From assembly GCA_944393465.1 (NCBI GenBank), contig CALYAG010000014.1, positions 1-43,220 of the forward strand: a DNA stretch of 43,220 bases. Reading direction: 5' to 3'. Source of the stretch: an uncultured Clostridia bacterium. Lineage in GTDB: Bacteria > Bacillota > Clostridia > TANB77 > CAG-508. The notes beneath the pieces are model-generated. The model worked only from the letters and a program-made list of their open reading frames with translations, did no database searches and was not told the origin of the DNA. Shown piece after piece: positions 1-6,743 of the stretch. The position numbers were made by a program, and so were the translations under genes. Position 1 is the first letter of the stretch. Every line of letters begins with the position of its first letter.

Positions 1-210
1 CTGCTTGTATCATGCAATACTCACAGCTTATGCGGTATTAGCAGTGATTTCTCACTGTTATTCCCCTCTGATAGGCAGATTGCTTACGCGTTACTCACCA
101 GTCCGCCACTAACCGCTCCAATAGTAAACTATAGGTTAAGTTCGTTCGACTTGCATGTCTTATGTGCGCCGCCAGCGTTTATCCTGAGCCAGGATCAAAC
201 TCTCATATTA
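1..210 (-). rRNA. rrs: 16S rRNA gene, 5' end only (partial)
   Basis: Read on the minus strand, the sequence contains the universal 16S 5' signature AGAGTTTGATCCTGGCTCAG at about 203-184, followed by GGCGGCGCACATAAGACATG and AGTAACGCGTAAGC, all typical of the V1-V2 region. The mature 5' end is placed about 7 nt before AGAGTTTG, near 210, by analogy with E. coli numbering. The gene runs off the left edge, so only about 210 nt are present. It is transcribed from two promoters just upstream. Confidence 0.97.
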
Positions 211-345
211 AATATGTTTTGAGTTTTAGCTCATTATAATTCTGTTCTTTTAGTAGTACTTAAACTACCGCAATTTTATTGGTTTCTCAAAAGATTCATT
301 GTTTACTTTTCAATGTACTTTGTGTTCCTGTGTGGAACGTTTTTT
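211..345 (-). other. rRNA operon leader
   Basis: This AT-rich stretch separates the proximal rRNA promoter from the 16S 5' end. I see no ORF in it. It presumably forms the pre-rRNA leader that is removed by RNase processing; no clear boxA sequence was identified. Confidence 0.5.
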
Positions 346-374
346 ATTATACTATATTGCCTTTTAAATGTCAA
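346..374 (-). promoter_or_regulatory. rRNA promoter P2 (sigma-A, perfect consensus)
   Basis: On the minus strand there is TTGACA (374-369), a 17-nt spacer and TATAAT (351-346). Both hexamers and the spacing match the sigma-A consensus exactly, as expected for a strong rRNA promoter. It sits about 135 nt before the 16S gene. Confidence 0.88.
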
Positions 375-496
375 CACATTTTTTAAAATATTTTTTTATT
401 TTTTTCGACATTTTTTAAGGGCAAAATAAAAAACTAGTTAGTGCTGTTTTTTGTCTTTAAGTTGTGTCTCTTAACTAATTTCCTTCGTACAAATAT

Positions 497-525
497 ATAA
501 TAACATGGATTTGTTTTTAAGTCAA
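497..525 (-). promoter_or_regulatory. rRNA promoter P1 (sigma-A)
   Basis: On the minus strand there is TTGACT (525-520), a 17-nt spacer and TATTAT (502-497), one mismatch per hexamer. It lies about 150 nt upstream of P2, giving the tandem P1/P2 layout common in Firmicutes rRNA operons. The stretch 526-633 between it and the neighbouring gene holds only AT-rich sequence, including a short copy of the motif TGTGAATAGTAAC seen at the ends of the large palindromic repeats. Confidence 0.75.
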
Positions 526-633
526 CACTTTTTTTAAAAAAAGTTTAAAAATTTTTTATAAATTTTACGTATAGAAATTTAACTGTGAATAGTAACTATC
601 TCTTCTAATCTTAATTGTTTTATTTTTTATTAC

Positions 634-1017
634 TTAGTTAAGCAACTTCTTTATTTCTTCTTTTTCATATCTATAAATTGCATCCTTACAATCTTCACAA
701 CCCAGATTGTAAGATAATGTAGTATTATTATTTCTGTCTTCAAAATTTTCTTTTACTTTTAATTCTCCATTTATGTTATCATACACTATATAGCTTATTT
801 CTCTTTCTCTTAATGGCTGTAAATATTTTCTTAAACTTTTTACCGGCACTCCTACCTTGCAAAGGTATTTAATAAAACATGTGCATTTTAAGTTAAATAA
901 TTTATGTAAAAAGACAGCATCCTCTCCTACTGCTATGTAGAAATTTCCATTTTGAACAAATAATATTTTATCTCCTACTTTTTTCTTTAATAATCTTACT
1001 TTTTCACTAAACTTCAT
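634..1017 (-). CDS. MutS domain I-like protein, probable DGR-associated accessory protein
   Basis: This is a 127-residue protein. Residues 10-75 line up by eye with the mismatch-recognition domain I of MutS: ILFVQNGNFYIAVGEDA matches the ILLFYRMGDFYELF block, and VGVPVKSLRKYL matches AGIPYHAVENYL. No connector, clamp or ATPase domain follows. In MutS the Phe-x-Glu motif contacts the mismatch; here it reads F26-Y-I28, so the Phe is kept and the Glu is lost. The C-terminal part has a CxxC pair (CEDC). A GGAGG ribosome site precedes the ATG. MutS-like proteins are, to my recollection, a reported accessory class of diversity-generating retroelements, and this gene lies downstream of one in the same orientation. 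Its function is unknown; it may bind mismatched or RNA:DNA duplexes (inference). Confidence 0.6.
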   Translation of the reverse strand: MKFSEKVRLLKKKVGDKILFVQNGNFYIAVGEDAVFLHKLFNLKCTCFIKYLCKVGVPVKSLRKYLQPLREREISYIVYDNINGELKVKENFEDRNNNTTLSYNLGCEDCKDAIYRYEKEEIKKLLN

Positions 1018-1074
1018 CTTTTTTACCCTCCAAATTATAATTTCTATTTTAAATTCAATTATACTTTTAGGGTG

Positions 1075-1122
1075 GCAAAGAGCTATGCATATTAAACATA
1101 GTTAATACGCATAGCTCTTTGC
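1075..1122 (-). other. 21-bp hairpin upstream of the MutS-like gene
   Basis: GCAAAGAGC... (1075-1095) pairs with the arm at 1102-1122 over 21 bp around a 6-nt loop. The single mispair is a G-U wobble if the RNA is minus-strand, which favours a minus-strand transcript. No T-run follows, so it is not a simple intrinsic terminator. It lies after the leader ORF at 1156-1209 and before the ribosome site of the MutS-like gene. Confidence 0.7.
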
Positions 1123-1155
1123 TATTAAAATATTTTATTATACGGTTGTTAGAAT

Positions 1156-1209
1156 TTACCATATATATATATATATATATACAGCCGCAAGGGTTTCAGA
1201 GTTTTTCAT
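1156..1209 (-). CDS. short leader ORF with (AT)n tract, copy 2
   Basis: A 17-codon ORF starts at 1209 behind AGGAG with a 9-nt spacing and begins MKNSETLAAV. The TA repeat then encodes alternating Tyr/Ile until TGG TAA. Its start resembles that of the leader ORF at 7991-8149 (MRNAESLAAV), and the DNA is nearly identical over about 30 nt. Loss of one TA unit would put the ribosome in a frame that stays open through the whole hairpin at 1075-1122 and stops at 1067-1069, just before the MutS-like gene. In the present length the ORF stops before the hairpin. Whether it is translated is unknown. Confidence 0.45.
   Translation of the reverse strand: MKNSETLAAVYIYIYIW
1161..1181. repeat. (AT)n dinucleotide microsatellite
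   Basis: Ten and a half uninterrupted AT units lie inside the short leader ORF. Tracts of this length are prone to slippage, and a change of one unit alters the reading frame. Confidence 0.9.
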
Positions 1210-1242
1210 TTTATTTTTTCTCCTATTTTAATATTTTATTTA

Positions 1243-1740
1243 TTACTTAACATATTCAAATTTCAATTTTTCTTCGTTAAAAGTTATAGTTTTTGGCATT
1301 TTATTTTTTATAATTCTTGAATAATTTAATATAAGTTTTCTGCAATTATAATTTTTTAACGTTCCTATTTGTGAATTAGTCATTGCTAATAAATTTTCCA
1401 CACTTTCATATTCTATATTTTTCGCTTTTTCATATATCCTTATAATTGTTGTTTTCTTAGCCCTTTGGTACCCATACGGATAAGATACTTTACCTAAGAA
1501 AGGCACTCCATAATATGCTGTTTCTATTTTAGTCTTTTTCTTATTTAAAGTTTGATTTGTTTCTTTAAGTTTCTCCATTATTATTGGTAATTTAGTTATT
1601 AATTCCTTTTTATCATCTGAAACGATTACTATATCATCAACATAACGAACATAATTAGTTAGTTTTAAATCTTTTTCTACAAAGTTATCGAAGTCATTTA
1701 GATTTAAGTTACTTCCTGCTTGTGCTGTTAAATTTCCTAT
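1243..1740 (-). pseudogene. DGR reverse transcriptase, C-terminal half
   Basis: This is the 3' part of the interrupted reverse transcriptase. It resumes at IGNLTAQ, the conserved motif 4 of DGR RTs (usual form IGxxxSQ, here ending AQ), and carries the catalytic YVDD of motif 5 (YVRYVDDIVIV) and the thumb region. An ORF starting at an ATG inside the inserted element (1749) reads MHKIGNLTAQ, but the first residues come from the element. Joined to 5191-5826 it gives a 377-codon RT, a normal length for the family. Alone it lacks motifs 1-3 and should be inactive. Confidence 0.9.
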
Positions 1741-1765
1741 TTTATGCAAAGCTTTACATAATATT

Positions 1766-1853
1766 GGTTATAGCAATTAAAATATTATAGAAAGTATTAT
1801 GTAGAAATGCTTATATTTCAAGCATTTATTTTTTTTACTTTTTACATAATATT
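1766..1853. repeat. RIT element left terminal inverted repeat
   Basis: The first 67 nt, from GGTTATAGCAATT, are identical to the reverse complement of 5121-5187, and the similarity continues imperfectly through a T-run to ACATAATATT. It contains an internal palindrome, AAATGCTT-ATATTTC-AAGCATTT, a likely recombinase binding site or hairpin. The motif TACATAATATT also occurs just outside, at 1755-1765. Confidence 0.93.
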
Positions 1854-1901
1854 CTTGTTTTTTTATTATAATTTTGAGAATACTAATACTAGGTGAAAAT
1901 T

Positions 1902-3125
1902 ATGGAACGATTAAAATTAAAAGATTTGTTGATCCGAGCAGAAACAATTTTAAGAGACAAAAAATATAGCGAAGATACAATTCAAGATTATAAATATGTA
2001 TGGAATAGATTTTACAATATTTGTGAATTGTGTGATATTGAGTATTTTAACTTAGAATTAGCAATGAAATTTTTAGAAAAATATTATCATGTTGATACAA
2101 AAAATGGTAAAGGAAAACTATATACAAGAAGAATGCGCAGCATATATATATTAGATTCTGTTGATAAAAATAACCCAATAAAAATTTATAGACCAAAGAT
2201 AGAGAAAAAGATACCTAAAGAATTTAATGATATATTTTATGAATATGATAATTATTTAAAGTCTAATTATTCATATAGTACTAGAATGACAAGTGAAAAA
2301 ATATTAGCTGATTTTTTTCATTATCTAAAAGAGAATAATATAATCTCCATAGATAATATACAAATTCAAAATATATATAATTTTGTAAATTCTATTAATA
2401 CTCAAAAATACTCAAAAAATACAATCTATGAAATTAAATATAAATTAAAGAAATTTTTCAAATATTTATATGATAATCATAAATTCAAATTTGATGGTAT
2501 AGATATTTTTCCTAAAATTGCTAAGTTTGAAAGAAGTAAATTGCCATCCTATTATACAATAGATGAAATAAATCAAATTTTAAAACAAGTAGATAGAAGT
2601 ACTAAAAGAGGAAAAAGAGATTTTGCGATTCTTTTATTATCAATTGTATATGGCTTAAGAAATTCAGATATTGTACATTTAAAAAAAGAGAATATATTGT
2701 GGAATGAAAACAAAATTGAACTGATTCAATATAAAACTAAGAAGTTATTGGAATTGCCTCTAACAGAAAATGTAAAATATGCATTATTAGATTATCTTAA
2801 GAATGCAAGACCTAATATTGATTCTCCATATATATTTTTGCCAACAAAACCACCTTATACTTACATTGATATGAAAAACTATTCTTCTTTATATAAATCT
2901 GCTGAACAATATATAAAAAAAGCAGGCATAGATATTGGAAATAGAAAAAGAGGATTGCATTCATTAAGGCACAGTCTAGCATCTAATATGCTAAAAAATA
3001 ATATTGAAATATCAACTATTTCCGGAATCCTAGGACATAGCAGTATTGATGTAACAAACATCTATTTAAGCATAAGTGAGGAACAATTAAGAAAACTGGC
3101 ATTGGAGGTTCCTAAATATGAATAA
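1902..3125 (+). CDS. tyrosine recombinase, RIT first subunit (RitA-like)
   Basis: This is a phage-integrase-family protein of about 407 residues. The N-terminal half holds SAM-like DNA-binding segments and the C-terminal half the catalytic domain. Visible catalytic residues are the first Arg in YGLRNSD, Lys in QYKTKKL, H-x-x-R in HSLRHSL, the GH pair in LGHSSID and the nucleophile Tyr in VTNIYLS. The ATG at 1902 is preferred over GTG at 1893 because AGGTG lies 6 nt before it. The next gene starts inside the 3' end of this one, with its ribosome site GGAGG in the coding sequence, which implies translational coupling. Lysine- and asparagine-rich, AT-rich codon use matches the rest of the element. 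Confidence 0.88.
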   Translation: MERLKLKDLLIRAETILRDKKYSEDTIQDYKYVWNRFYNICELCDIEYFNLELAMKFLEKYYHVDTKNGKGKLYTRRMRSIYILDSVDKNNPIKIYRPKIEKKIPKEFNDIFYEYDNYLKSNYSYSTRMTSEKILADFFHYLKENNIISIDNIQIQNIYNFVNSINTQKYSKNTIYEIKYKLKKFFKYLYDNHKFKFDGIDIFPKIAKFERSKLPSYYTIDEINQILKQVDRSTKRGKRDFAILLLSIVYGLRNSDIVHLKKENILWNENKIELIQYKTKKLLELPLTENVKYALLDYLKNARPNIDSPYIFLPTKPPYTYIDMKNYSSLYKSAEQYIKKAGIDIGNRKRGLHSLRHSLASNMLKNNIEISTISGILGHSSIDVTNIYLSISEEQLRKLALEVPKYE

Positions 3126-4080
3126 TAATAATTTTATAGGTCCTTTTAAAAATATTGCACCATTATATATTGAATATAAAAGGAGTTTAGGATTTAATTC
3201 AGAATCAGAATATAATGAGTTGAAAAGATTAGATAAATATTTTTATAATAAAGGAATTACTGAAGTTATACTCACAAAAGATATGGTAGAAGAATATGGC
3301 ATGTTAAGAGAAAACGAATCTCCTAGGACACAAGCTAAGAGATTATCTATATTAAAGCAATTTGCTATATATTTACAAAAAATGGGATACCCAAATATAT
3401 ACGTACATCATATAATGCCTTCTAAGAGTGATTCTAAATTTAAGCCATATATTTATTCTGAACATGATTTGAATATAATATTCAACTATTTAGATAAACA
3501 TCAGTATGATACAAATTCAATATTTAATTGTGTATTACCAATATTAATTAGAATATTATATGGAACGGGTCTTAGAAGGGGTGAAGCTATTAATTTAAAT
3601 AATACAGATGTAGATTTAGATAAAAAAATTATAACAATATATAATGGAAAAGAAAATGTAACAAGAATAGTTCCAATTTCAGAAAGTCTTTCGGAATCAT
3701 GTAAAACTTATAAATCAAAATTTTTATGTAATGAAAATTACTTCTTGTGTGATTTAAAAGGAAATAAAATCAATTCGCATATTACAGAATATTTTCAAAA
3801 AATATTAAAAAAATTAAATATATTACGACCAGATAATACTCCTCCAAGACTTCACGATTTTAGATTTACGTTTGCAGTAAATGCATTAGAAAAGATGGAT
3901 AAAAACGGACAAGATTTATATACTACATTACCTATTTTATGCAAATATCTAGGACATAAAAATATAGAAGCAACTGAATATTATCTATTATTAGCTAAAG
4001 ATTATTTTATCAATATAACTGATAAAAAAGAAAAATATTATAGTGATTTTAAATTTCTAAAGGATGATGATAATGAATAA
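3118..4080 (+). CDS. tyrosine recombinase, RIT second subunit (RitB-like)
   Basis: This 320-residue phage-integrase-family protein has Arg in YGTGLRRGEA, HDFR for the H-x-x-R box, LGHKNIEAT for the GH pair and the Tyr nucleophile in TEYYLLL. The spacing between H-x-x-R and LGH is longer than in the first and third subunits. The gene overlaps its upstream neighbour by 8 nt and its downstream neighbour by up to 17 nt. In RIT elements the three recombinases are thought to act together in one synaptic complex; the division of labour is not established. Confidence 0.87.
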   Translation: MNNNNFIGPFKNIAPLYIEYKRSLGFNSESEYNELKRLDKYFYNKGITEVILTKDMVEEYGMLRENESPRTQAKRLSILKQFAIYLQKMGYPNIYVHHIMPSKSDSKFKPYIYSEHDLNIIFNYLDKHQYDTNSIFNCVLPILIRILYGTGLRRGEAINLNNTDVDLDKKIITIYNGKENVTRIVPISESLSESCKTYKSKFLCNENYFLCDLKGNKINSHITEYFQKILKKLNILRPDNTPPRLHDFRFTFAVNALEKMDKNGQDLYTTLPILCKYLGHKNIEATEYYLLLAKDYFINITDKKEKYYSDFKFLKDDDNE

Positions 4081-5089
4081 AAAGAATTTAGATTATTACT
4101 TACAAAAGTTTTTAGATATTGAATTAAGAAAAAACATGAATGTCTCTGAAAATACTATTATTTCATACAAGTATGCTTTCATATCACTATTAGAATTTAT
4201 TATTAAAAATTATAATAAAAATATTAAAGATATAAAGATTGAAACAATAAATAGAGATGTTGTTGTAGATTATTTAAAATATTTAGAATTAGTAAAGAAA
4301 AACTCTATTTCTACAAGAAATCAAAGATTAGCAGCTATAAAATCTTTTTATAATTATTTAGCACTTGAAGAAATTGAATATCTACCACTATGTAACGAAA
4401 TTCTTTCTATAAAAATGAAGAAAAATAATCAAGAAACAGTAAAATATTTATCCAAAGAAGGTATAAAAGAAATATTGTCATTACCAAATACTTCAACTAA
4501 ACAAGGAATTAGAGATTTAGCTATTTTAACATTATTGTATGATTCTGGAGCAAGAGTTCAAGAACTAATAACATTAAATGTATGTGCTGTTAATTTTAAT
4601 AATAAAACTGTAGATTTATATGGTAAAGGAAGAAAAAATCGTACAATACCATTACTAAAACAAACAATAAAAATTTTAGAGAAATATATTAAAGTCTATA
4701 GCATTAATCTTAATAGTAATAGTTTATTATTTTTTAATAGCAAAAAAGAACCACTAACAAGAATGGGTATAACATATATAATAAACAAATATGTAAAAAA
4801 AGCTAAAAAAAAGAATCCAATAGAGTTTCAAATAAATGTAACTCCTCATGTTTTTAGACATTCTAAAGCAATGCATCTTTTGGAAAGTGGAGTAAATTTA
4901 ATATATATAAGAGATTTTTTAGGACATGAAAGTGTAACTACCACAGAAATTTATGCTAAAGCAAATCCTGAAACTAAAAGAAATGCTATAGAAAAAAATT
5001 CAGAAGAACTTTCAAAAAGTGTTCATTTTTCAGATAATGATAAAAAGGATTTATTATCATGGCTTAAAAGTTCCTTGAAACAAAACTAA
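4064..5089 (+). CDS. tyrosine recombinase, RIT third subunit (RitC-like)
   Basis: This 341-residue protein is closest of the three to XerC/D-type integrases: an N-terminal SAM-like domain (ENTIISYKYAF, ISTRNQRLAAIKSFY), then the catalytic domain with Arg in DSGARVQEL, Lys in YGKGRKNRT, HVFRHSKA, LGHESVTTT and Tyr in EIYAKANP. All catalytic positions are present. Alternative in-frame ATGs at 4064, 4067 and 4073 follow AAAGG; 4073 has the best spacing. The start overlaps the end of the second subunit gene, consistent with one polycistronic message. Confidence 0.88.
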   Translation: MMIMNKKNLDYYLQKFLDIELRKNMNVSENTIISYKYAFISLLEFIIKNYNKNIKDIKIETINRDVVVDYLKYLELVKKNSISTRNQRLAAIKSFYNYLALEEIEYLPLCNEILSIKMKKNNQETVKYLSKEGIKEILSLPNTSTKQGIRDLAILTLLYDSGARVQELITLNVCAVNFNNKTVDLYGKGRKNRTIPLLKQTIKILEKYIKVYSINLNSNSLLFFNSKKEPLTRMGITYIINKYVKKAKKKNPIEFQINVTPHVFRHSKAMHLLESGVNLIYIRDFLGHESVTTTEIYAKANPETKRNAIEKNSEELSKSVHFSDNDKKDLLSWLKSSLKQN

Positions 5090-5100
5090 CTTTTTCTACA

Positions 5101-5187
5101 AATATTATGTAAAAAATAAAAAAATAAATGCTTGAAATATAAGCATTTCTACATAATACTTTCTATAATATTTTAATTGCTATAACC
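5101..5187. repeat. RIT element right terminal inverted repeat
   Basis: This is the inverted copy of 1766-1853, identical over its outer 67 nt and containing the same AAATGCTT/AAGCATTT hairpin. It abuts the CCTATT hexamer directly, unlike the left end, where 24 nt intervene. Confidence 0.93.
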
Positions 5188-5190
5188 TAT

Positions 5191-5826
5191 TGCCATCCCA
5201 TAATCAGATTGTGGATTCATTTTTCTTCTTTCAGGTACTATTTTTCTCAATTTTTCTTCACATTTATAAATGCAATTTAAAGCAGGGTTATTCTCAAATA
5301 TTATAGGTGTTAAATAGATTAGTAGTTCTTTATGCTTTCCTGTATATTTAGTTCTTATAAGTTCTAAAAACTTTCTACTAATTTGTTTTCTATCTATTGA
5401 CATAAAATATCCAGACAAATCAATTTTTAGAAAAAAACAATCTTTAGTTCCATTTTTTGATGTTTCTATTAAATATTTCTTTAATAATTTTAGAGCATAA
5501 TCATTGCCTCTTTCTTTTCTACATGAACAGCAACCATCTACTAATTCTTTATCTAAAATATCTTCTATTTCTTTCATGTAAAAATGCTGTACAATTCTAT
5601 CTGTAAATTGTGCTGCATATATTTCTCTTAGTGCCGGATCTGTTATTACATAGCAATTTGATTGCCTTGGCACATATGTACGATTATTTAATTCATCAAG
5701 TAGCGTAATTAAATTTTCACATAAACTATCGTTGACAAAATTAAAAGTTCCTATCTTCCTTTTTTTGTTTTTTAAACATAAAATATATGCTTCATATAAT
5801 TCTTCAAAAGTTATTTTATCTTCCAT
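5191..5826 (-). pseudogene. DGR reverse transcriptase, N-terminal half
   Basis: This is the 5' part of the interrupted RT, 212 codons up to GMA before IG of motif 4. It contains RT motif 1-3 blocks, notably ITDPALREIYAAQFTDRIVQH and the metal-binding Asp in FLKIDLSGYFMSID. The start MEDKITF at 5826 is chosen because GGAAAGG lies just upstream; an in-frame ATG at 5856 falls inside a hairpin. The inserted element adds a few codons (GYSN) and a stop at 5173. TR lies upstream on the same strand and the Avd-like gene before that, the order target-avd-TR-RT known from the Bordetella phage BPP-1 DGR. Confidence 0.92.
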
Positions 5827-5844
5827 ATACCTTTCCTTTATAAA

Positions 5845-5870
5845 AATGTCTTTCAAAGAAGAAAGACATT
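5845..5870 (-). other. hairpin between TR and RT start
   Basis: AATGTCTTTC (5845-5854) pairs perfectly with GAAAGACATT (5861-5870) around a 6-nt loop. It lies 15 nt past the 3' end of TR and just before the RT ribosome site. It may end or shape the TR RNA, or control RT translation (inference). Confidence 0.7.
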
Positions 5871-5884
5871 CTATTTAGTATAAT

Positions 5885-6017
5885 GAAACTCGTGGCTAAG
5901 CGAACGTAGTTGTTGTTGTTCACATTGTTGTTGTTGATATTGCCGTTGTTGAAGTTCGCGTTATAAGCGTTGTTCGTATTGTTCTGTGAAGAAGACCAGT
6001 AGTTGTTGCTAAGTCCA
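5885..6017 (-). repeat. DGR template repeat (TR)
   Basis: This 133-nt copy matches VR (6741-6874). On the minus strand it is packed with AAC/AAT codons (Asn runs), the signature of a DGR template whose adenines are mutated to any base during reverse transcription. Aligned by hand to VR there are 25 substitutions; 24 are at TR adenines (minus strand) and one is a G-to-C change close to the 3' end, where the two copies are otherwise invariant and act as IMH*/IMH. The shared 3' block includes CGTTCGCTTAGCCACGA. VR has one extra base. Confidence 0.97.
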
Positions 6018-6148
6018 ATACAAATAACAAACAAACTGTCAATCACTGTTCATATTGCCCAACTTTTGATAATACCAAGTGTTTTGGTGGGGCAACCACT
6101 TTCATTATATTAAATATCTTCCATTTAATTAGTGAAAGTTTGCTAACC
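6018..6148 (-). ncRNA. probable 5' part of the TR RNA
   Basis: No convincing gene lies between the Avd-like stop and TR. By analogy with BPP-1, where sequence upstream of TR is part of the functional RNA, this 131-nt stretch is probably transcribed with TR. GTTGCCC pairs with GGGCAAT about 30 nt later to form a possible stem. No strong promoter was identified. Confidence 0.4.
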
Positions 6149-6610
6149 TTACCCTTTGGCGGATATAGCTTTTTCTATTCCATTTAACCATCTATCTAAA
6201 TCTTTGTCTATTTCTAACTGTTTTCTTATTAACTCTGTTATTTCTCCTGGAGTTATAGCTTTATTTACCATTAAAAATCTTATATCTGTCCAAACTTCTA
6301 CTTTCATTATTTGTTTAACTTTTGTAAGACTTTCATACTGTTCTTTTGGATTAGTTATTGTTAATACTTTTACAGTATTTTTTTCTGCCTCTATTATATT
6401 TTTATTTAGATCTTCTTGTATAAAAACTAAACCCTTGGCTATACCTCTTCTAGTTATTTTATCATTTATTAAGATTGCTAAATCGTCCATTTTTAGATGA
6501 ATTGGAGCTTGTCTATTTCTTTTATATATTTCTTGATTTATCCTTTTTGTTGCTTCATCTACTTTTGATTGTGTCCAGTGATTCTTTTTTGGTTTATTCT
6601 GCTTTTCCAT
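6149..6610 (-). CDS. avd: DGR accessory variability determinant-like protein (Avd)
   Basis: This 153-residue, strongly basic and probably all-helical protein has four long predicted helices (about 12-35, 40-80, 83-118 and 122-150), fitting the Avd four-helix bundle that binds RT and TR RNA during mutagenic cDNA synthesis. The usual length is about 120-130 residues, so this one is slightly long, with a lysine-rich N-terminus. The main support is position: it lies between the variable target gene and TR on the same strand, the canonical avd slot. Sequence similarity could not be tested here. The ribosome site is weak (AAAGAG). Confidence 0.65.
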   Translation of the reverse strand: MEKQNKPKKNHWTQSKVDEATKRINQEIYKRNRQAPIHLKMDDLAILINDKITRRGIAKGLVFIQEDLNKNIIEAEKNTVKVLTITNPKEQYESLTKVKQIMKVEVWTDIRFLMVNKAITPGEITELIRKQLEIDKDLDRWLNGIEKAISAKG

Positions 6611-6641
6611 TTATTTTTACTCTTTCATTTTTAGATTTTTC

Positions 6642-6683
6642 GTTCAAACCGAAATCTTCTTACGAAGCTTTTTCGGTTTGAAC
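6642..6683 (-). terminator. strong hairpin after the DGR target gene
   Basis: GTTCAAACCGAAA pairs with TTTCGGTTTGAAC over 13 bp, with a second CTTC/GAAG stem nested inside. It is the third of three consecutive hairpins between VR and the Avd-like gene. It may end target transcripts before avd, although the T-run is poor. Confidence 0.5.
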
Positions 6684-6688
6684 TTTTT

Positions 6689-6710
6689 ACACGTTATTGA
6701 CATAACGTGT
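6689..6710 (-). other. 9-bp hairpin between VR and avd
   Basis: ACACGTTAT and ATAACGTGT form a perfect 9-bp stem with a 4-nt loop (TGAC on the plus strand). It is the middle one of three hairpins downstream of VR. Confidence 0.6.
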
Positions 6711-6717
6711 GATTTTG

Positions 6718-6743
6718 TTCTAATTTTTTAACAAAAATTAGAA
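6718..6743 (-). promoter_or_regulatory. hairpin/cruciform immediately downstream of VR
   Basis: TTCTAATTTTT and AAAAATTAGAA form a perfect 11-bp stem with a 4-nt loop (GTTA on the coding strand). It begins inside the last bases of VR and the expected stop codon. In BPP-1 a short-loop hairpin just after the VR is needed for efficient retrohoming, so this is the probable equivalent. Confidence 0.7.

Larger units (their letters stand above)
1736..5191 (+). mobile_element. RIT (recombinase-in-trio) element inserted in the DGR RT gene
   Basis: Three overlapping tyrosine recombinase genes (1902-5089) lie between 88/87 bp inverted repeats. The hexamer CCTATT (AATAGG on the minus strand) occurs at both junctions, 1736-1741 and 5186-5191. 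Removing 3450 bp, one hexamer plus the element, rejoins the RT codons ATA GGA AAT exactly in frame, so the hexamer is the natural candidate for the crossover core or target duplication. Three adjacent recombinases flanked by inverted repeats is the definition of RIT elements. There is no cargo gene. The left end carries 24 extra nt (1742-1765) between core and inverted repeat that the right end lacks. Confidence 0.88.

Noticed and set aside
2879..3061. 60-codon minus-strand ORF within the first recombinase gene
   Set aside because: It is fully antisense to the catalytic domain codons and has no start signal.
5816..6046. 76-residue Asn-rich ORF across TR
   Set aside because: Its reading frame is simply that of VR copied in TR. 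TR is a non-coding template, the ORF lacks a ribosome site, and it runs on into the RT leader.
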